64,000 bases of DNA from Tricholoma matsutake (lineage: Eukaryota > Basidiomycota > Agaricomycetes > Agaricales > Tricholomataceae), in NCBI GenBank assembly GCA_026075535.2, contig AP026538.1:13152337-13216336 (forward strand), read 5' to 3'. Below the pieces are notes generated by a model, which was not told the origin of the DNA, made no database searches, and saw nothing but the letters and a program-made list of their open reading frames with translations. Below are positions 1-10,018 of this stretch, piece by piece. Numbering within the stretch: the stretch's first letter is position 1; every line of letters begins with the position of its first letter. The position numbers and the translations under genes are program-made.

Positions 1-929
1 AACTGTAATTCACCATAATGCAGAATATGTCTGGTGTTGGTGAGTTGTTTCTGCACTGTATGTGGCTGTGCTATCACCGGTGGCTGTGTCAGCAGTGGGG
101 GTGATTGTCAGCGATGTGTGTGGCTGTGTCAGCACCAGGGGAGTGTGTTGGCAGCATAGGTGAGTAAAGTTGTGGATAATGTTGTAAGTCTGTGGGGCCA
201 GACTTACACTTGGTCATGTTTGGCAATCCCTTTGACATTCATATCAAATAGCAAGTTCATTACTCAGCCTTCCATGATGATTGGCTGATCAGAATCTGAC
301 CCCTGGTGCCATGAATAGAGCAGCTGCCCCAGCCTCAAGCACGCATGAAATTAGGATGAGATTGAAAAGTGCATTGGGCATCTGCTACATCCTTGAGGGT
401 GATTTTAGAGATTTTTACTCCCATGGTGCATTCCAGCCATATTGAGCCTCATCCAAGCACAATTGCCTTTCCAAATCTGCAAATCTGTCATCCAGGGGTA
501 GGGGTGTAGTCAATAAAGATTTCTCGGCCTTGAGCAATATGAGATGTGCATGCCAAGTCAGCCAACCAAGAATCTGGCACAACAGCCAGTGCTACATCCT
601 CCCCATCATCCCCATAGAAAGTGAATTCCTTATCAGCTGCTGGCAGCAGCTGCATTTGCTTCCATTGTCCCCTTCTGCTTCCTCCCAATCTCCACTTTCC
701 TGATTTGGACATCTTCTTACACTACTGGCCTATAGGGTGTGGCATGGGTAACCCCTGGGTATATTTTGTGGTACCCACACCCGTACCCATCAACACCATA
801 CCCCTATGGTTAAGGGTGTAGTATTACTATGTGTTTCAGTGGGTTACCCATGGTTATTCACGGGTTTTGACATGAATATGTATTTTAATAATATAATTAC
901 ACTAGATTAAACTAATATATCAAACAAGA

Positions 930-1220
930 AACCCCCCCTACTCGCATTTGTAGCTATTTGCAGCAAGAGGGGGGGGGGTGGTGGCCGTAGTTGCCTAGAA
1001 TGAAACTCGTTGCTCCCTGTTTCCACCCTACGAGCAGTGGCTTGTGGCAGTGGTTGGGGGTGCTGTTGTGGTGGTGGTCCTCAGGTCTGCTGCTGCTTGT
1101 CATCGTTGTCCCACCTGCGATCCACCCCACGAGCAGTTGCTCATGAGGGTGGGGGTGGGGTGTGTCATTTCTTGCTCATTGTTGCTCCCATCCCTGTTAT
1201 CCACCTTCCGAGCCTCTGCT
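930..1220. repeat. H3 hairpin plus three degenerate H1 palindromes
   Basis: A CCCCCCTACTCGCATTTG run at about 936-953 pairs with the G-rich run at about 965-977 (H3 type). H1 palindromes of the form CGAGCA-NN-TGCTC occur degenerately near 1031-1052, 1126-1146 and 1210-1227, followed by GGTGG-like sequence. The same motifs recur in the other hAT-like elements of the window. Confidence 0.55.
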
Positions 1221-1282
1221 CACAACGGTGGTAGGGCGGTGCTGTCGACAGTGTCATCTCATTGTTATAGCACCATTAGAAC

Positions 1283-1381
1283 CTAAAAGTCAAATAAAAA
1301 CATTAGTTAGTTAGGAAAAAACAAGAACAAAGGATAGAAAAAATACCTAGGGCCCAGACGACAATAGACATCATTTGGGCT
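1283..1381 (-). other. Intron module M1 (hairpin plus spliceosomal intron)
   Basis: On the minus strand a GCCCAAATGAT/GTCGTCTGGGC imperfect hairpin (about 1350-1381) is followed by a 64 bp intron at 1283-1346. The intron starts GTATTT, has a CTAACTAAC branch-point region and ends TTTTAG. No coding exon is visible on either side. Confidence 0.55.
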
Positions 1382-1920
1382 GCAATGCGGCTGTTGCATG
1401 TGGTGGTGGTCATGAATCATCCTATAGTTTTAAATTAGAAGTGTCGTGAGTGAATCAACAAGGTCAGATGATCACTCACCTAACCAAAATCCCAGCACCA
1501 GCATACCCGCATCATACCTAGTCTTTGAAGGTCTGGTCGGGTTGCAGTCGCAGCCCCTTTTGGCTGCAACCGCAACCACAACCGGTTGTCTCACTTACAA
1601 AATCCCACCAACTGCAACCACAACCACAGCCAACCGGTTGGTGACCAGTTGTTGTCAGCTTGCAACTGGTTCCAACCAGTTGCAACCATACATATGTACA
1701 GTAATTTGTAAATAATAATATGTATTAATAAAACTAATAATAAAATAACAAGAACCTTCCCCCTGCTCGGGTTGGGAGTGAGAGAGGGGGGGAGGTAGCT
1801 GTAGTCATGTAGAAAAGATCAAGAACCCCCCCCTGCTCGCGTTTGGAGCAAGAGAGGGGGGTGGGGGGCTGACATCGTCATTATTGGGGTTGGCGGTGGG
1901 TGTTGGTGACATGGCAGCAG

Positions 1921-1978
1921 TGCCACATCGTCATTGTTGTCATTGTCATCATTGTTGTCATTGTTGTCATTGTTGTTG
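1921..1978 (+). repeat. TTGTCA-type microsatellite
   Basis: A short tract of CATTGTTGT and CATTGTCAT units. It explains the low-complexity open frames here and is partly lost in the sister copy near 5815-5845. Confidence 0.7.
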
Positions 1979-2451
1979 GGGTTGGCGATGTTGCAGCAGT
2001 GCCACATTGTTGTTGTCGTGTTGGTGTGGTGGCCTGTCATACCCCCATTGTTGTTCCTCTCGGTCAACAGCCCCATCTCTCCCTGCGAGCAGTGGCTCGC
2101 AGGCTGGGTGGTGGTGCTGGAAACATAATAGAGACCCCTCCATCTTGCATTTGGAGCAAGGGAGGGGGGTGTCACCATAGAAAAAGAACATACCCCTCCA
2201 TCTCATGTTTGGAGCGAGAGAGGGGCGTGTCACATCTAGGTGGGGTGGGTTAGCTGTGACGTGGCATGGAGGTGGGTGCAGCTGGGGGGGCTTACCTGGC
2301 AGGTACCCCCCTGCTGGGGTCTCCTGGTGTCCCTCCCCATCCTCCTGACTGATCAGCACTCCTCACATCCCATTTCGATGGGTAGGAGAAGGTAGAGCAG
2401 GTGGGTGTGGTTTGTATGCATTGGTGCACATTGTTACCAAAGAATTTCAAC

Positions 2452-2546
2452 CTAAAAACATAGAAATAAAGTTAGTAAACATAAAGATATACAAAAGAAA
2501 ACTTACCGTGGGCCCAAATGATGATAATGTTGTTTGGGCCCATGTT
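2452..2546 (-). other. Intron module M2
   Basis: On the minus strand, a TGGGCCCAAACAAC hairpin pairing with ATCATTTGGGCCCA (about 2510-2546) lies five bases before a 55 bp intron at 2452-2506. The intron has GTAAGT, a TTTACTAAC branch point and a TTTTTAG acceptor. Confidence 0.65.
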
Positions 2547-3790
2547 GTTTGTGGCCATCGTTGTCATTGCCGTGAGAAGTGAATGATGGCACATACAAAC
2601 AAATGTGTCACATTGCTGTTTACCTGCACCACACATATTCAAACATATAGAAATGGTCCAAACATATATAAACCCTTGCCCATCCAACCTGTCATTCCTT
2701 GGGCATGCCCCAAATTTGTTACAGAGTAAGTAAATTACATAGAAAATAAAATAAAAATTGTACTATCTAAGATTGAGTAGCGAGGTAAGGCCACCCAGTT
2801 GCGACTGGTTGTGACCAGTTCCAATTGGTTGGACTTGCAAGCCTGAGCCTACCAACTGCAACCACAACTGTTGACAACGAGGCCCAACTGCAACCGGAAA
2901 GACCAGTTGCTTGTGGTTGGGTCCAGTTGAGTTCCATTTTTTTTTCAGTTGCAGCAACTGGACCATCAAAGACTAATCATACCCATAACACCATGGAAAT
3001 GGGTACAGTATTGCCTGGGTATGGCAACTTCCAATCATACCTGTAACTGTGCATACCTGTAACCATATTATCATGGGTTTACCCATACCCATGTCACACC
3101 TTACCGGCCTATGTGGCCCTTTTCCCCACATTTGAAGCATGTGGTGTTGGGGTTGTACTTCTTTTTCCCAAATTTCCCTGCTAATGCTGGGTTTTCAGAG
3201 TTACACATGTTAAGCCATCAATCATGCTCAAGAATGCACACAATCAACTTTGATGTGTCTGTTAGGGCCATAGTGTCAATAGACACAATGTAATTGTTCC
3301 AAGTTTCAGGGAATGAGCTCAGCAGAATGATTGAAAATTCCTCTCCATCAATTCTTTGCCCCAAACTATGCAGTTCCTCCTAATAGCCTCACAATGTTTG
3401 GATATGGTCCTCAATGGGTGTCACTTCCTCACATTGAGCCCAGAATAATATCCTCCACGCCAACACAATCCCCAATGCCCCTTGCATCTCCAATAATGAC
3501 TTTAAGGAGGCCCATGCTTCCTTTGATGATGTTGAGATTGTGATGTTGGCTACCCATAATTGGATCTTAGATAGTGCCATCCAATCTTTCTTTGCCCAAG
3601 CTACTTTTGCTGTGTCATCTGATGGCCGAATAGTTGATCTGTTGACATATTCCCATAGATCTTGTCCCATCAAGATGTCCATCATTTTGATCTTCCATAC
3701 AGTGTAATTTTTGGCTCCTGTCAAAGGTTCAATCCGGTAAACATTTGTGTGTGAGTTTGATGTGTTGGTCATTACATCAGGAAACTCCAA

Positions 3791-4230
3791 TGCCGACTTA
3801 TTATACTTAATGCTCCTTATTCTTACTTAAAGTCAAAATTAAGCAGTATTAAGCAAACAGCTGTTAAGGAGATCTTGCTTAGAATAAGTAGGGTCATTTC
3901 CTGAATTAAGCAAATTTATCCTTATTTGCCTCATTAGTGCTTCCTTATTTCAATTATTCTAAGTATGTGCTACATCATCAAGGGATTTTTAAGGAGCAGC
4001 CTAAGGCCAGTAAGCAGCTAAAAAGTAGATGAAAGCTCTCATACGCATCATTAAGGAGATTCAGGCAGAAAAACAAGTATATTCCATCATCTAAGGAATA
4101 TGGAAAGTGTAGTCTAAGCAGAATTTAACATCATATGGGAATCCATCATGCATATAAGAAATGATAGGGCACAAAAAGCAGCATTATGATTGGTGGAAGC
4201 CCTTGAACATTGTGTTGTCATTACCTCTAG
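3791..4230. other. AT-rich unassigned DNA
   Basis: No gene or terminal repeat is recognised here. The stretch is AT-rich with repeated TTAAGCA and AAGGAGA words (for example TTAAGCAAACAG and TAAGGAGATC). It begins where homology to the copia relic stops and ends at the stop codon of the split minus-strand frame. Confidence 0.5.
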
Positions 4231-4356
4231 AATAAATGATCAGTCATTAACCAGAGGTGAAGGTGAGGAAGATTACAATCAATATTGTCTTCACCATTAG
4301 AGGAATGATCAACAATGTTGGCACAGATATTGTTGTTGTCATCATCAGGGATCTCA
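4231..4356 (-). pseudogene. 3' part of an unidentified ORF split by the 4365-24038 element
   Basis: Read on the minus strand, this continues in frame from the piece at 24039-24180 once the 19.7 kb insertion and one TSD copy are removed. The junction reads KDEDVI then EIPDDDNNN. It continues with acidic and Asn-rich residues and ends at TAG near 4231. I do not recognise the family. The acidic tail would be typical of a protein C-terminus. It could belong to another transposon or to the original locus. Confidence 0.5.
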
Positions 4357-4552
4357 ATCACATTGAGGTCTTTACACTCCCCCCCCCAATCTGATTGGAC
4401 TCTGCTCGGACACTTGGACAGTCCTAGGACAGTCCTCAGACTTTGCTTGGACTTTGCTTGGACTTTTTTTGGCTGGCAACCCTGCCAAATTAGAATGTCC
4501 AGTCCAAGTCAAGAGTGTTTGTTGTTATTATTTAATTAAAAATAAGTTGCAC

Positions 4553-4632
4553 CTCAAAGAATTGAACACTCGACCTAGCAACTGCATTACATAAACATTG
4601 GACAACAATAACAGTTGCACCAAACAGTCTTG
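4553..4632 (-). other. tRNA-like module, outward facing (left end)
   Basis: On the minus strand, a B-box-like GTGTTCAATTC lies at about 4559-4569, preceded by a degenerate A-box-like TGGTGCAACTG. It points towards the left terminus about 190 bp away. The cloverleaf is eroded, so it is not a functional tRNA gene. The equivalent position in the element at 53 kb has a much better preserved version. Confidence 0.45.
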
Positions 4633-5269
4633 AGAGGTAGGCAGAAATCATACTGTTGCTGGTGGCTGTGTATGACAAAGCACACACACAAGAGGCAGAG
4701 CAATATATTACCCTGGAGAATATGTTGGGAATAATAGGGAAAAAAGACATGTTTTCCCTGGGGAAAAATAAAGGGAACCATCAGTAAAAACATGTTATTT
4801 TTCCCACAATTTTCTCTTTGCTCTTGCTCAGCAAAAATAACTCATCCATTCCTGGGAGAAAATCAGGTGAAAATGGGAAGGAAATATATCTTTTTTTCCA
4901 CATTTTCTCTGTATCTGGCAAAAATAACATTTTTTCTCCTGACTTCCACAATTTTTTCACCTAGAAACAGATTAGTTATTTTTCCACAGAGAAAAAAGTG
5001 GGAATATGTGGGAAAATGACCTTTTCCCCCCTAATGTTCACAAGTTTTTCTCCTGGAAACAGATTAGTTGTTTTCCTGCAGCAACCAAAAGGGCAAAGTG
5101 TAGGAAAATAACATATTTTTACTGATCATTATTCCCAACATTTTCTCCAGGGTAATATATTGCTCTGCCTCTTGTGACAGCTGCATCATCAACAATGCTG
5201 GTACATCACTTCCACCACCATGATGCATCCTCCTCTCTACCTCGTACTGCAAAAACCAACAATGGAAAT

Positions 5270-5377
5270 CTGCCCAAATGAGTGATGACGTCTTTTGGGC
5301 CACTAATAAGTACTTTTTTTGTTCTTTTGTTCAACTAACTCATTTTTTCTTAATGATACATTTTACTCATGTTATAG
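5270..5377 (+). other. Intron module M3 (degenerate donor)
   Basis: GCCCAAATGAGTGATGACG pairs with TCTTTTGGGC and is followed by CACTAATAAGT, where the expected GTAAGT has become ATAAGT. A long pyrimidine tract and a GTTATAG acceptor follow. Confidence 0.45.
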
Positions 5378-6301
5378 CAATGCCACAGCCTCAAAACCAG
5401 GAGAATGGCCAACACAGCTAGTCTTTGAAGGTCCAGTTGGGTTGCGGTTGCAGCCCCTTTTGGCTGCAACCGCAACCATAACTGGTTGTCTCACTTACAA
5501 AATCCCACCAACCATGGCCAACTGGTTGGTGAACAGTTGTTGTCGGCTTGCAACTGGTGCCAACCAGTTGCAACCATACATATGTACAGTAATTTGTAAA
5601 TAATAATATGTACTAATAAAACTAATAATAAAATAACAAGAACCTTCCCCCTGCTCGGGTTGGGAGCGAGAGAGGGGGGGAGGTAGCTGTAGTCACATAG
5701 AAAAGATCAAGAACCCCCCCTGCTCACATTTGGAGCAAGAGAGGGGGGTGGGGGGCTGCTGTTGTCATTATTGGGGTTGGCAGTGGGTGTTGGTGATGTG
5801 GCAGCAGTGCCACGTCATCATCATTGTTGGGGTTGGCGATGTTGCGGCGGTGCCACATCATTGTTGTTGGGTTGGTGTGGCGGCCTGTCATACCCCCATC
5901 ATTGTTCCTCTCAGTCAGCACCCCCATCTCCCCCTGTGAGCAGTGGCTTGCAGGCTGGGTGGTGGTGCTGGAAACATAATAGAGACCCCTCCGTCTCGCA
6001 TTTGGAGTGAGGGAGGGGGGTGTCACCATAGAAAAAGAACATACCCCTCCATCTCGCGTTTGGAGCGAGAGAGGGCATGTCGCATCTAGGTGGGGTGGGT
6101 TAGCTGTGACATGGCATGGAGGTGGGTGCAGCTGGGGGGGCTTAGCTGGCAGGTATCCCCCTGCTGGGGTCTCCTGGTGTCCCTCCCCATCCTCCTGACT
6201 GATCAGCACTCCTCACATCCCATTTTGATGGGTAGGAGGAGGTAGAGCAGGTGGGTGTGGTTTGTACACATTGGTGCACATTGTTACCAAAGAATTTCAA
6301 C

Positions 6302-6396
6302 CTAAAAACATAGAAATAAAGTTAGTAAACATAAAGATATACAAAAGAAAACTTACCGTGGGCCCAAACGACGATAACGTCATCTGGGCCCATGTT
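6302..6396 (-). other. Intron module M4
   Basis: Sister copy of M2: a 55 bp intron at 6302-6356 on the minus strand with GTAAGT, TTTACTAAC and TTTTTAG. It is preceded by a GGGCCCA hairpin whose loop differs from M2 (ACGACGATAACGTCAT). Confidence 0.65.
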
Positions 6397-6746
6397 GTTT
6401 GTGGCCATCGTTGTTGTTGTCGTGAGAAGTGAACGATGGCACATACAAACAAATGTGTCGCATTTCTGTTTACCTGCACCACACATATTCAAACATATAG
6501 AAATGGCCCAAACATATATAAACCCTTGCCCATCCAACCTGTCATTCCTTGGGCATGCCCCAAATTTGTTACAGAGTAAGTAAATTACATAGAAAATAAA
6601 ATAAAAATTGTACTATCTAAGATTGAGAGTGAGGTAAGGCCACCCAGTTGCAACTGGTTGTGACTGGTTCCAATTGGTTGGACTTGTGAGCCTGAGCCTA
6701 CCAACTGCAACTGCAACAGTTGACAATGAGGCCTGACTGCAACCGG

Positions 6747-7932
6747 TGATGATGCTCAACCCGGGAAAACCACCAGAACTGCCGATGAGGCAATCGATGA
6801 TGTTTGCGATGAGTCAGAGGAAGGTTGCAAGACGTTCCGAATGTTCATGGTCAAACCTATGAGAAGATTACTAGTTAACACTAGTTGTGAAGGTAGTGTT
6901 ATGGGAGATGAAGGGGTTTGGCGTGGTCTGATGGAGTATCAATTGATATTGAGGGCAATCGATGAGATTGATGGCAAACGAGTTTATCGTCGATGGTCAA
7001 TATGTGAATTCTGGGGACCTTTCGATAGGTCGATGGTATACGAAGGGTGCGGCAAATGGCTATGAAGTGTTGGAAGGGTCGCTAGAACTAAAGACGAGAG
7101 GATCGAGGGAGGATCAAGGATGCAACTATCGCAGAGGTTTCTTGTCGATCGAGAAAACTGGCAGAGACTTAGATTGTTTTTAGAAAGTTGATCAGATGCT
7201 TAGAACTGTATACGAGACGATATGTGAAGATGATTTCTTATTGTTTCCAAGTAGATACTACAGAGTTTTATATGTTTTAAAGAAACTTCCTAAAATGGAA
7301 TGAGAAACATGTGTAGAACATGAGGCAAAAGATATGAGTTAAGGCACAAGGCCATAAAGGAGACTGGAATCTGAACAAGAAAGATATATATATCATATGA
7401 TGAAAGAGTAATAAAGGGAAAGAACTAAAAGAGACTGTCCTTTGTGTATAAACTGCGCTAAGTCTTGCAATAATGCGTCCAGCGGGTTCTGTGCATGATA
7501 GGGACTTGGAATGAAGCTGACCTATGATCAGCAGGTTTGAGCACGAGTTGGAATACGTCCTAGTGCATGGTCTTCCACCATTTAGATAATGAAGGCGGCG
7601 CCTGATGTCGCTCGTAGTTTCTCGATATCGATCAATGACGCTCGACGATGGTCGACGATGGTCGATCGCGGTTGTGGCTTGTTCGAAGTTGGTCGGGGAT
7701 GTTTGGTAGTCGTGTAGGGGAATCTTAGGGACTTTCGGGGTAGTCCTAAGGTTGTGCAATGTGGTCTTTTGATACTATTGATGTCGCTGGTGATGTTTCG
7801 ATGCAGTCGATATGATATCGCGATTGATAGAGTGTGTCGCGCTGTGTCTGGGACGTTGTAGGAGTTAGCCAATGTGATTAGAATGATGCTAAAGTGGTGA
7901 ATCAGTCCTTGAGCCGAGAAGACGACCTATCA
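6747..7932. mobile_element. Solo LTR, family TGATGATGCTCAACCC, copy 1
   Basis: A 1186 bp segment starts TGATGATGCTCAACCCGG and ends GACCTATCA, so it has TG...CA termini. CCGG repeats exactly on both sides (6743-6746 and 7933-7936). The paralogous hAT-like element at 1519-2975 lacks it, giving an empty site. It has no coding capacity. A relative with the same ends lies at 35993-37322, also with a 4 bp duplication. It is probably a recombined LTR of an LTR retrotransposon whose internal region is not in the window. Confidence 0.75.
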
Positions 7933-8223
7933 CCGGAAAGACCAGTTGCTTGCAGTTGGGTCCAGTTGAGTTCTGAGTTTTTTCAGTTGCAGCAACTGGA
8001 CCCTAAAAGACTAGACACAGCCACCACCCCAGGACCCAGAACCACCACTGCGAGCAACTGCTCGCGGGGTGGGAATGGGTACTACTGTAAAAAGGACGAG
8101 ACAACAACAATGCTGCCACCAGGCCAAACACAACAACAATGCAACAGGGTGACTGGAGACAACCAGGCAGAACGAGGGGGGGACAGGGGGAAAACAACGA
8201 AAGGAAGGCAAAGCAAAAAAAAA

Positions 8224-8320
8224 AAAGGCCCAAGACATGTCCAAACAATGTGTCTTGGGCCATTGGTAAGTTTTTTTTTTCTTCTCATTTCCTTCATTTG
8301 TTACTAACGAACTTTTTAAG
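8224..8320 (+). other. Intron module M5
   Basis: GGCCCAAGACATG and TGTCTTGGGCC form a near-perfect hairpin at 8226-8261. A 55 bp intron follows at 8266-8320: GTAAGTTTTTTTT, a pyrimidine tract, TTACTAAC and TTTTTAAG. An alternative acceptor AACTAG lies at 8330. Confidence 0.65.
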
Positions 8321-8477
8321 TAATAACTAGTTCTGCTACAACAATGAGCACCCAGAACTGCCGCCGTGAGCAGCTGCTCACAGGGTGGGAACAGGTGCAA
8401 CTTCGAAATGACAAGAACCCCAACACCTCCACTGACAAAATGGAACCCCAATGGAACGACAAGACCACTGAACACAA

Positions 8478-8576
8478 AAAGGGCCCCAGAGATGTGATGA
8501 TGTCTCTTGGGCCACTGGTAAGTTTTTTCTCTTCTTTTCATGTGTTATTCTTTTTTTACTAACCAGGTTTTTAAAG
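8478..8576 (+). other. Intron module M6
   Basis: GGGCCCCAGAGATG pairs with TGTCTCTTGGGCC. A 59 bp intron follows at 8518-8576 with GTAAGT, a C/T-rich tract, TTTACTAAC and TTTAAAG. Confidence 0.65.
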
Positions 8577-8971
8577 TACTAATCAAACTATTCAAAGCAA
8601 TGACAACATGACAGCACAACCGAACCACGGGGATGACAGAAGGGGCAAGGGAGCAGGGGTAGAAGGGAAACAAAACAAGGGAGGGAAACAGTGGGGGGAG
8701 GAAACAAAACAGCAGGGAGAAGGGATACAAAACACCAGGGGGGGGGGGGGGAAACATGGGCCAGTGATGGCAGGGCAGGATGACAACAAGAATGAGGGGA
8801 CAAAGGCCAAGACAGCACCCACCCCAGTCCTATGAGCCACTGCTTGTAGGGTGGATCACTTATGATATGACAATGACACAGCTCGCCCATCGACTGCCAA
8901 GAGCAACTGCTGGTGGGGTTGATGGGGGTGTGAGAGTGTGGGGCCAACCGATTTGGATGATGAGGACAACA

Positions 8972-9070
8972 AAAAAAGGCCCAAGAGACGCTGTTGACGT
9001 CTCTTGGGCCCTACGTAAGTTTTTCTTTTCTTTTTTATTTCATTTTTTTGTTACTAACAAAACTTTTAAG
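8972..9070 (+). other. Intron module M7
   Basis: GGCCCAAGAGACG and CGTCTCTTGGGCC form a perfect 13 bp stem. A 56 bp intron follows at 9015-9070 with GTAAGT, a T-rich tract, TTACTAAC and CTTTTAAG. Confidence 0.7.
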
Positions 9071-9121
9071 GTAGATAGTACTACTTACAACAACGATGTG
9101 GGGGCACCACCACCAACACTG

Positions 9122-9534
9122 TGTTAGGAAACCACCCCATTACCTAATGAAATTTCATTTTTATATTATTATGTTGAATTACCCTACATTATGCCAAATG
9201 ATGCCAAATGACGCTACACTTTGATGGCATGAGAATTTTATTTCGGACGCATCAATATTTACATGCATGTATGAGCGTGTCAGTAACAACAATGTACAAT
9301 ATATGTAACATAGTATATAAACCCTAAATATACATCTAGGGGACCCCAGTTGTGTTCACTTAGGTATTCCACCTATGCTTGTGGTGTGAACAGCCTATCT
9401 CAACAAACTCACCTATTAATAACTGCTCGCATCAAAACCATCAATTCCCCCATCATGCATGTGGATCCCACCCCCTTCTTGTAGAGAGAACCCGCACAGT
9501 CTTAGTTAGCAGATAGTGGGTGTTGCCCTAACAG
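9122..9534 (+). mobile_element. Left LTR of gypsy element A
   Basis: The LTR is 413 bp, starting TGTTAGGAAACCACCCC and ending TTGCCCTAACA. It is nearly identical to 22777-23188. It contains a plausible TATA region (AGTATATAAACCC) near 9310. Flanking pentamers are CACTG on the left and TGCTG after the right LTR, so the TSD is not clean. Confidence 0.88.
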
Positions 9535-10018
9535 AAGAACACAACTTCCCATATCAGTGCACCTTCTCTTACTTGCACATACATCATTGTTTCACTCTGC
9601 CACATCCAATTACTCATCCTTTTGGCACAAGCCGGAAGTACTTGTATATACATAATCTACCTTTTCTTTCATAAGCTGATGCCAGGCCTCGCTTTACATT
9701 GCAACCACCAGTGATCGAGAGGCAGCGCTCGTCATTAGGACAGCTGCAACCAGCCAACCAACTGGATCTGGTTTAGTCACGATTTACATCACTCTATTTG
9801 GATGACTGTTTTAGTTACAAGCTGATTCAGTGTTATCCCCAAGATCAGGCACTGTTGGAAGGGTTATTGATCGGAAGTGCCAAATTAGGTGCCTGACGAA
9901 CCAACAAACAATTGATGAACAATTGACGAACCTCACGTGACCCATAAACGTGTGGAGAGGTCTCAAAGAACAAGTTTTGAGTCTGCCAAAGAAGTGATTC
10001 ATCACAGATCTACCTGTT
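9535..10018 (+). other. Gypsy A leader
   Basis: Untranslated leader between the left LTR and gag. I could not identify a convincing tRNA primer-binding site next to the LTR (the sequence continues GAAGAACACAACTTCC). No other feature is seen. Confidence 0.5.

Larger units (their letters stand above)
1519..2975. mobile_element. hAT-like nonautonomous element, TAGTCTTTGAAGG ends, copy 1
   Basis: The element is 1457 bp with inverted ends TAGTCTTTGAAGGTC and, at the right, its inverse from GACCATCAAAGACTA. An 8 bp direct repeat ATCATACC flanks it exactly (1511-1518 and 2976-2983). It is noncoding apart from spurious open frames. Subterminal regions are rich in CAACTGCAACC/GGTTGCAGTTG repeats. Inside are H3 hairpins (about 1755-1865 and 2136-2230), an H1 palindrome (about 2085-2110) and intron module M2. 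It sits inside the element at 734-3104. A second, longer copy lies at 5419-8013. Confidence 0.85.
734..3104. mobile_element. hAT-like nonautonomous element, AGGGTGTGGCATGGG ends
   Basis: The left end reads AGGGTGTGGCATGGGTA and the inverted right end reads AAGGTGTGACATGGGTA. The element interrupts the copia frame and is bracketed by GGCCTAT at 727-733 and 3106-3112 (8 bp TSD if TGGCCTAT and CGGCCTAT are counted). The homologous copia at about 57.8 kb is uninterrupted at this site, which confirms an insertion. I see no transposase. Inside are an intron module (1283-1381), H1 palindromes near 1031, 1128 and 1210, a C/G-rich hairpin at 930-975, and a second hAT-like element at 1519-2975. The 8 bp TSD suggests hAT; the superfamily is inferred. 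Confidence 0.75.
205..3790 (-). pseudogene. Ty1/copia gag-pol relic, copy 1, interrupted by a nested hAT-like element
   Basis: This is a degenerate copia polyprotein fragment read on the minus strand. The gag start lies at about 3389-3790 and encodes a UBN2-type gag with the block LTGAKNYTVWKIKM. The protease region is at 488-712, with WLADLACTSHIA at the active-site position; related copia proteins have D-S-A there, so the serine is replaced by leucine. The stretch 205-730 matches, at nucleotide level, the pre-integrase/protease part of the better preserved copia at 55391-58769. The frame is split by an insertion at 734-3104. Reverse transcriptase and RNase H are absent, and no LTR is present on either side. 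It is a dead fragment of the same family as the copy at 55-59 kb. Confidence 0.8.
5419..8013. mobile_element. hAT-like nonautonomous element, TAGTCTTTGAAGG ends, copy 2, with a solo LTR inside
   Basis: It starts TAGTCTTTGAAGGTCCAGT and ends with the inverse (CCTAAAAGACTA). The flanks are AACACAGC (5411-5418) and GACACAGC (8014-8021), a 7/8 match TSD. It is collinear with the 1457 bp copy at 1519-2975, including H3 hairpins (5641-5750 and 5990-6075), H1 (about 5935-5960) and M4. It is longer because a 1186 bp solo LTR (6747-7932) was inserted between its two subterminal repeats. Confidence 0.82.
8047..8925 (+). repeat. H1 palindromes between intron modules
   Basis: H1 copies (GCGAGCA-AC-TGCTCGC type, followed by GGGTGGG) occur at about 8047-8072 and 8360-8385. 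Weaker ones lie at about 8836-8858 and 8893-8915. They alternate with modules M5, M6 and M7, so the interval reads as tandem H1-M units belonging to the 4365-24038 element. Confidence 0.65.

Noticed and set aside
1044..2359. Several His/Cys/Pro-rich open frames in the hAT-like elements
   Set aside because: They translate H1, H3 and TTGTCA repeats; frames are not conserved between the sister copies at 1519 and 5419.
7277..7759. Minus-strand ORF of 160 codons in the solo LTR
   Set aside because: The related solo LTR at 35993-37322 does not preserve the frame.
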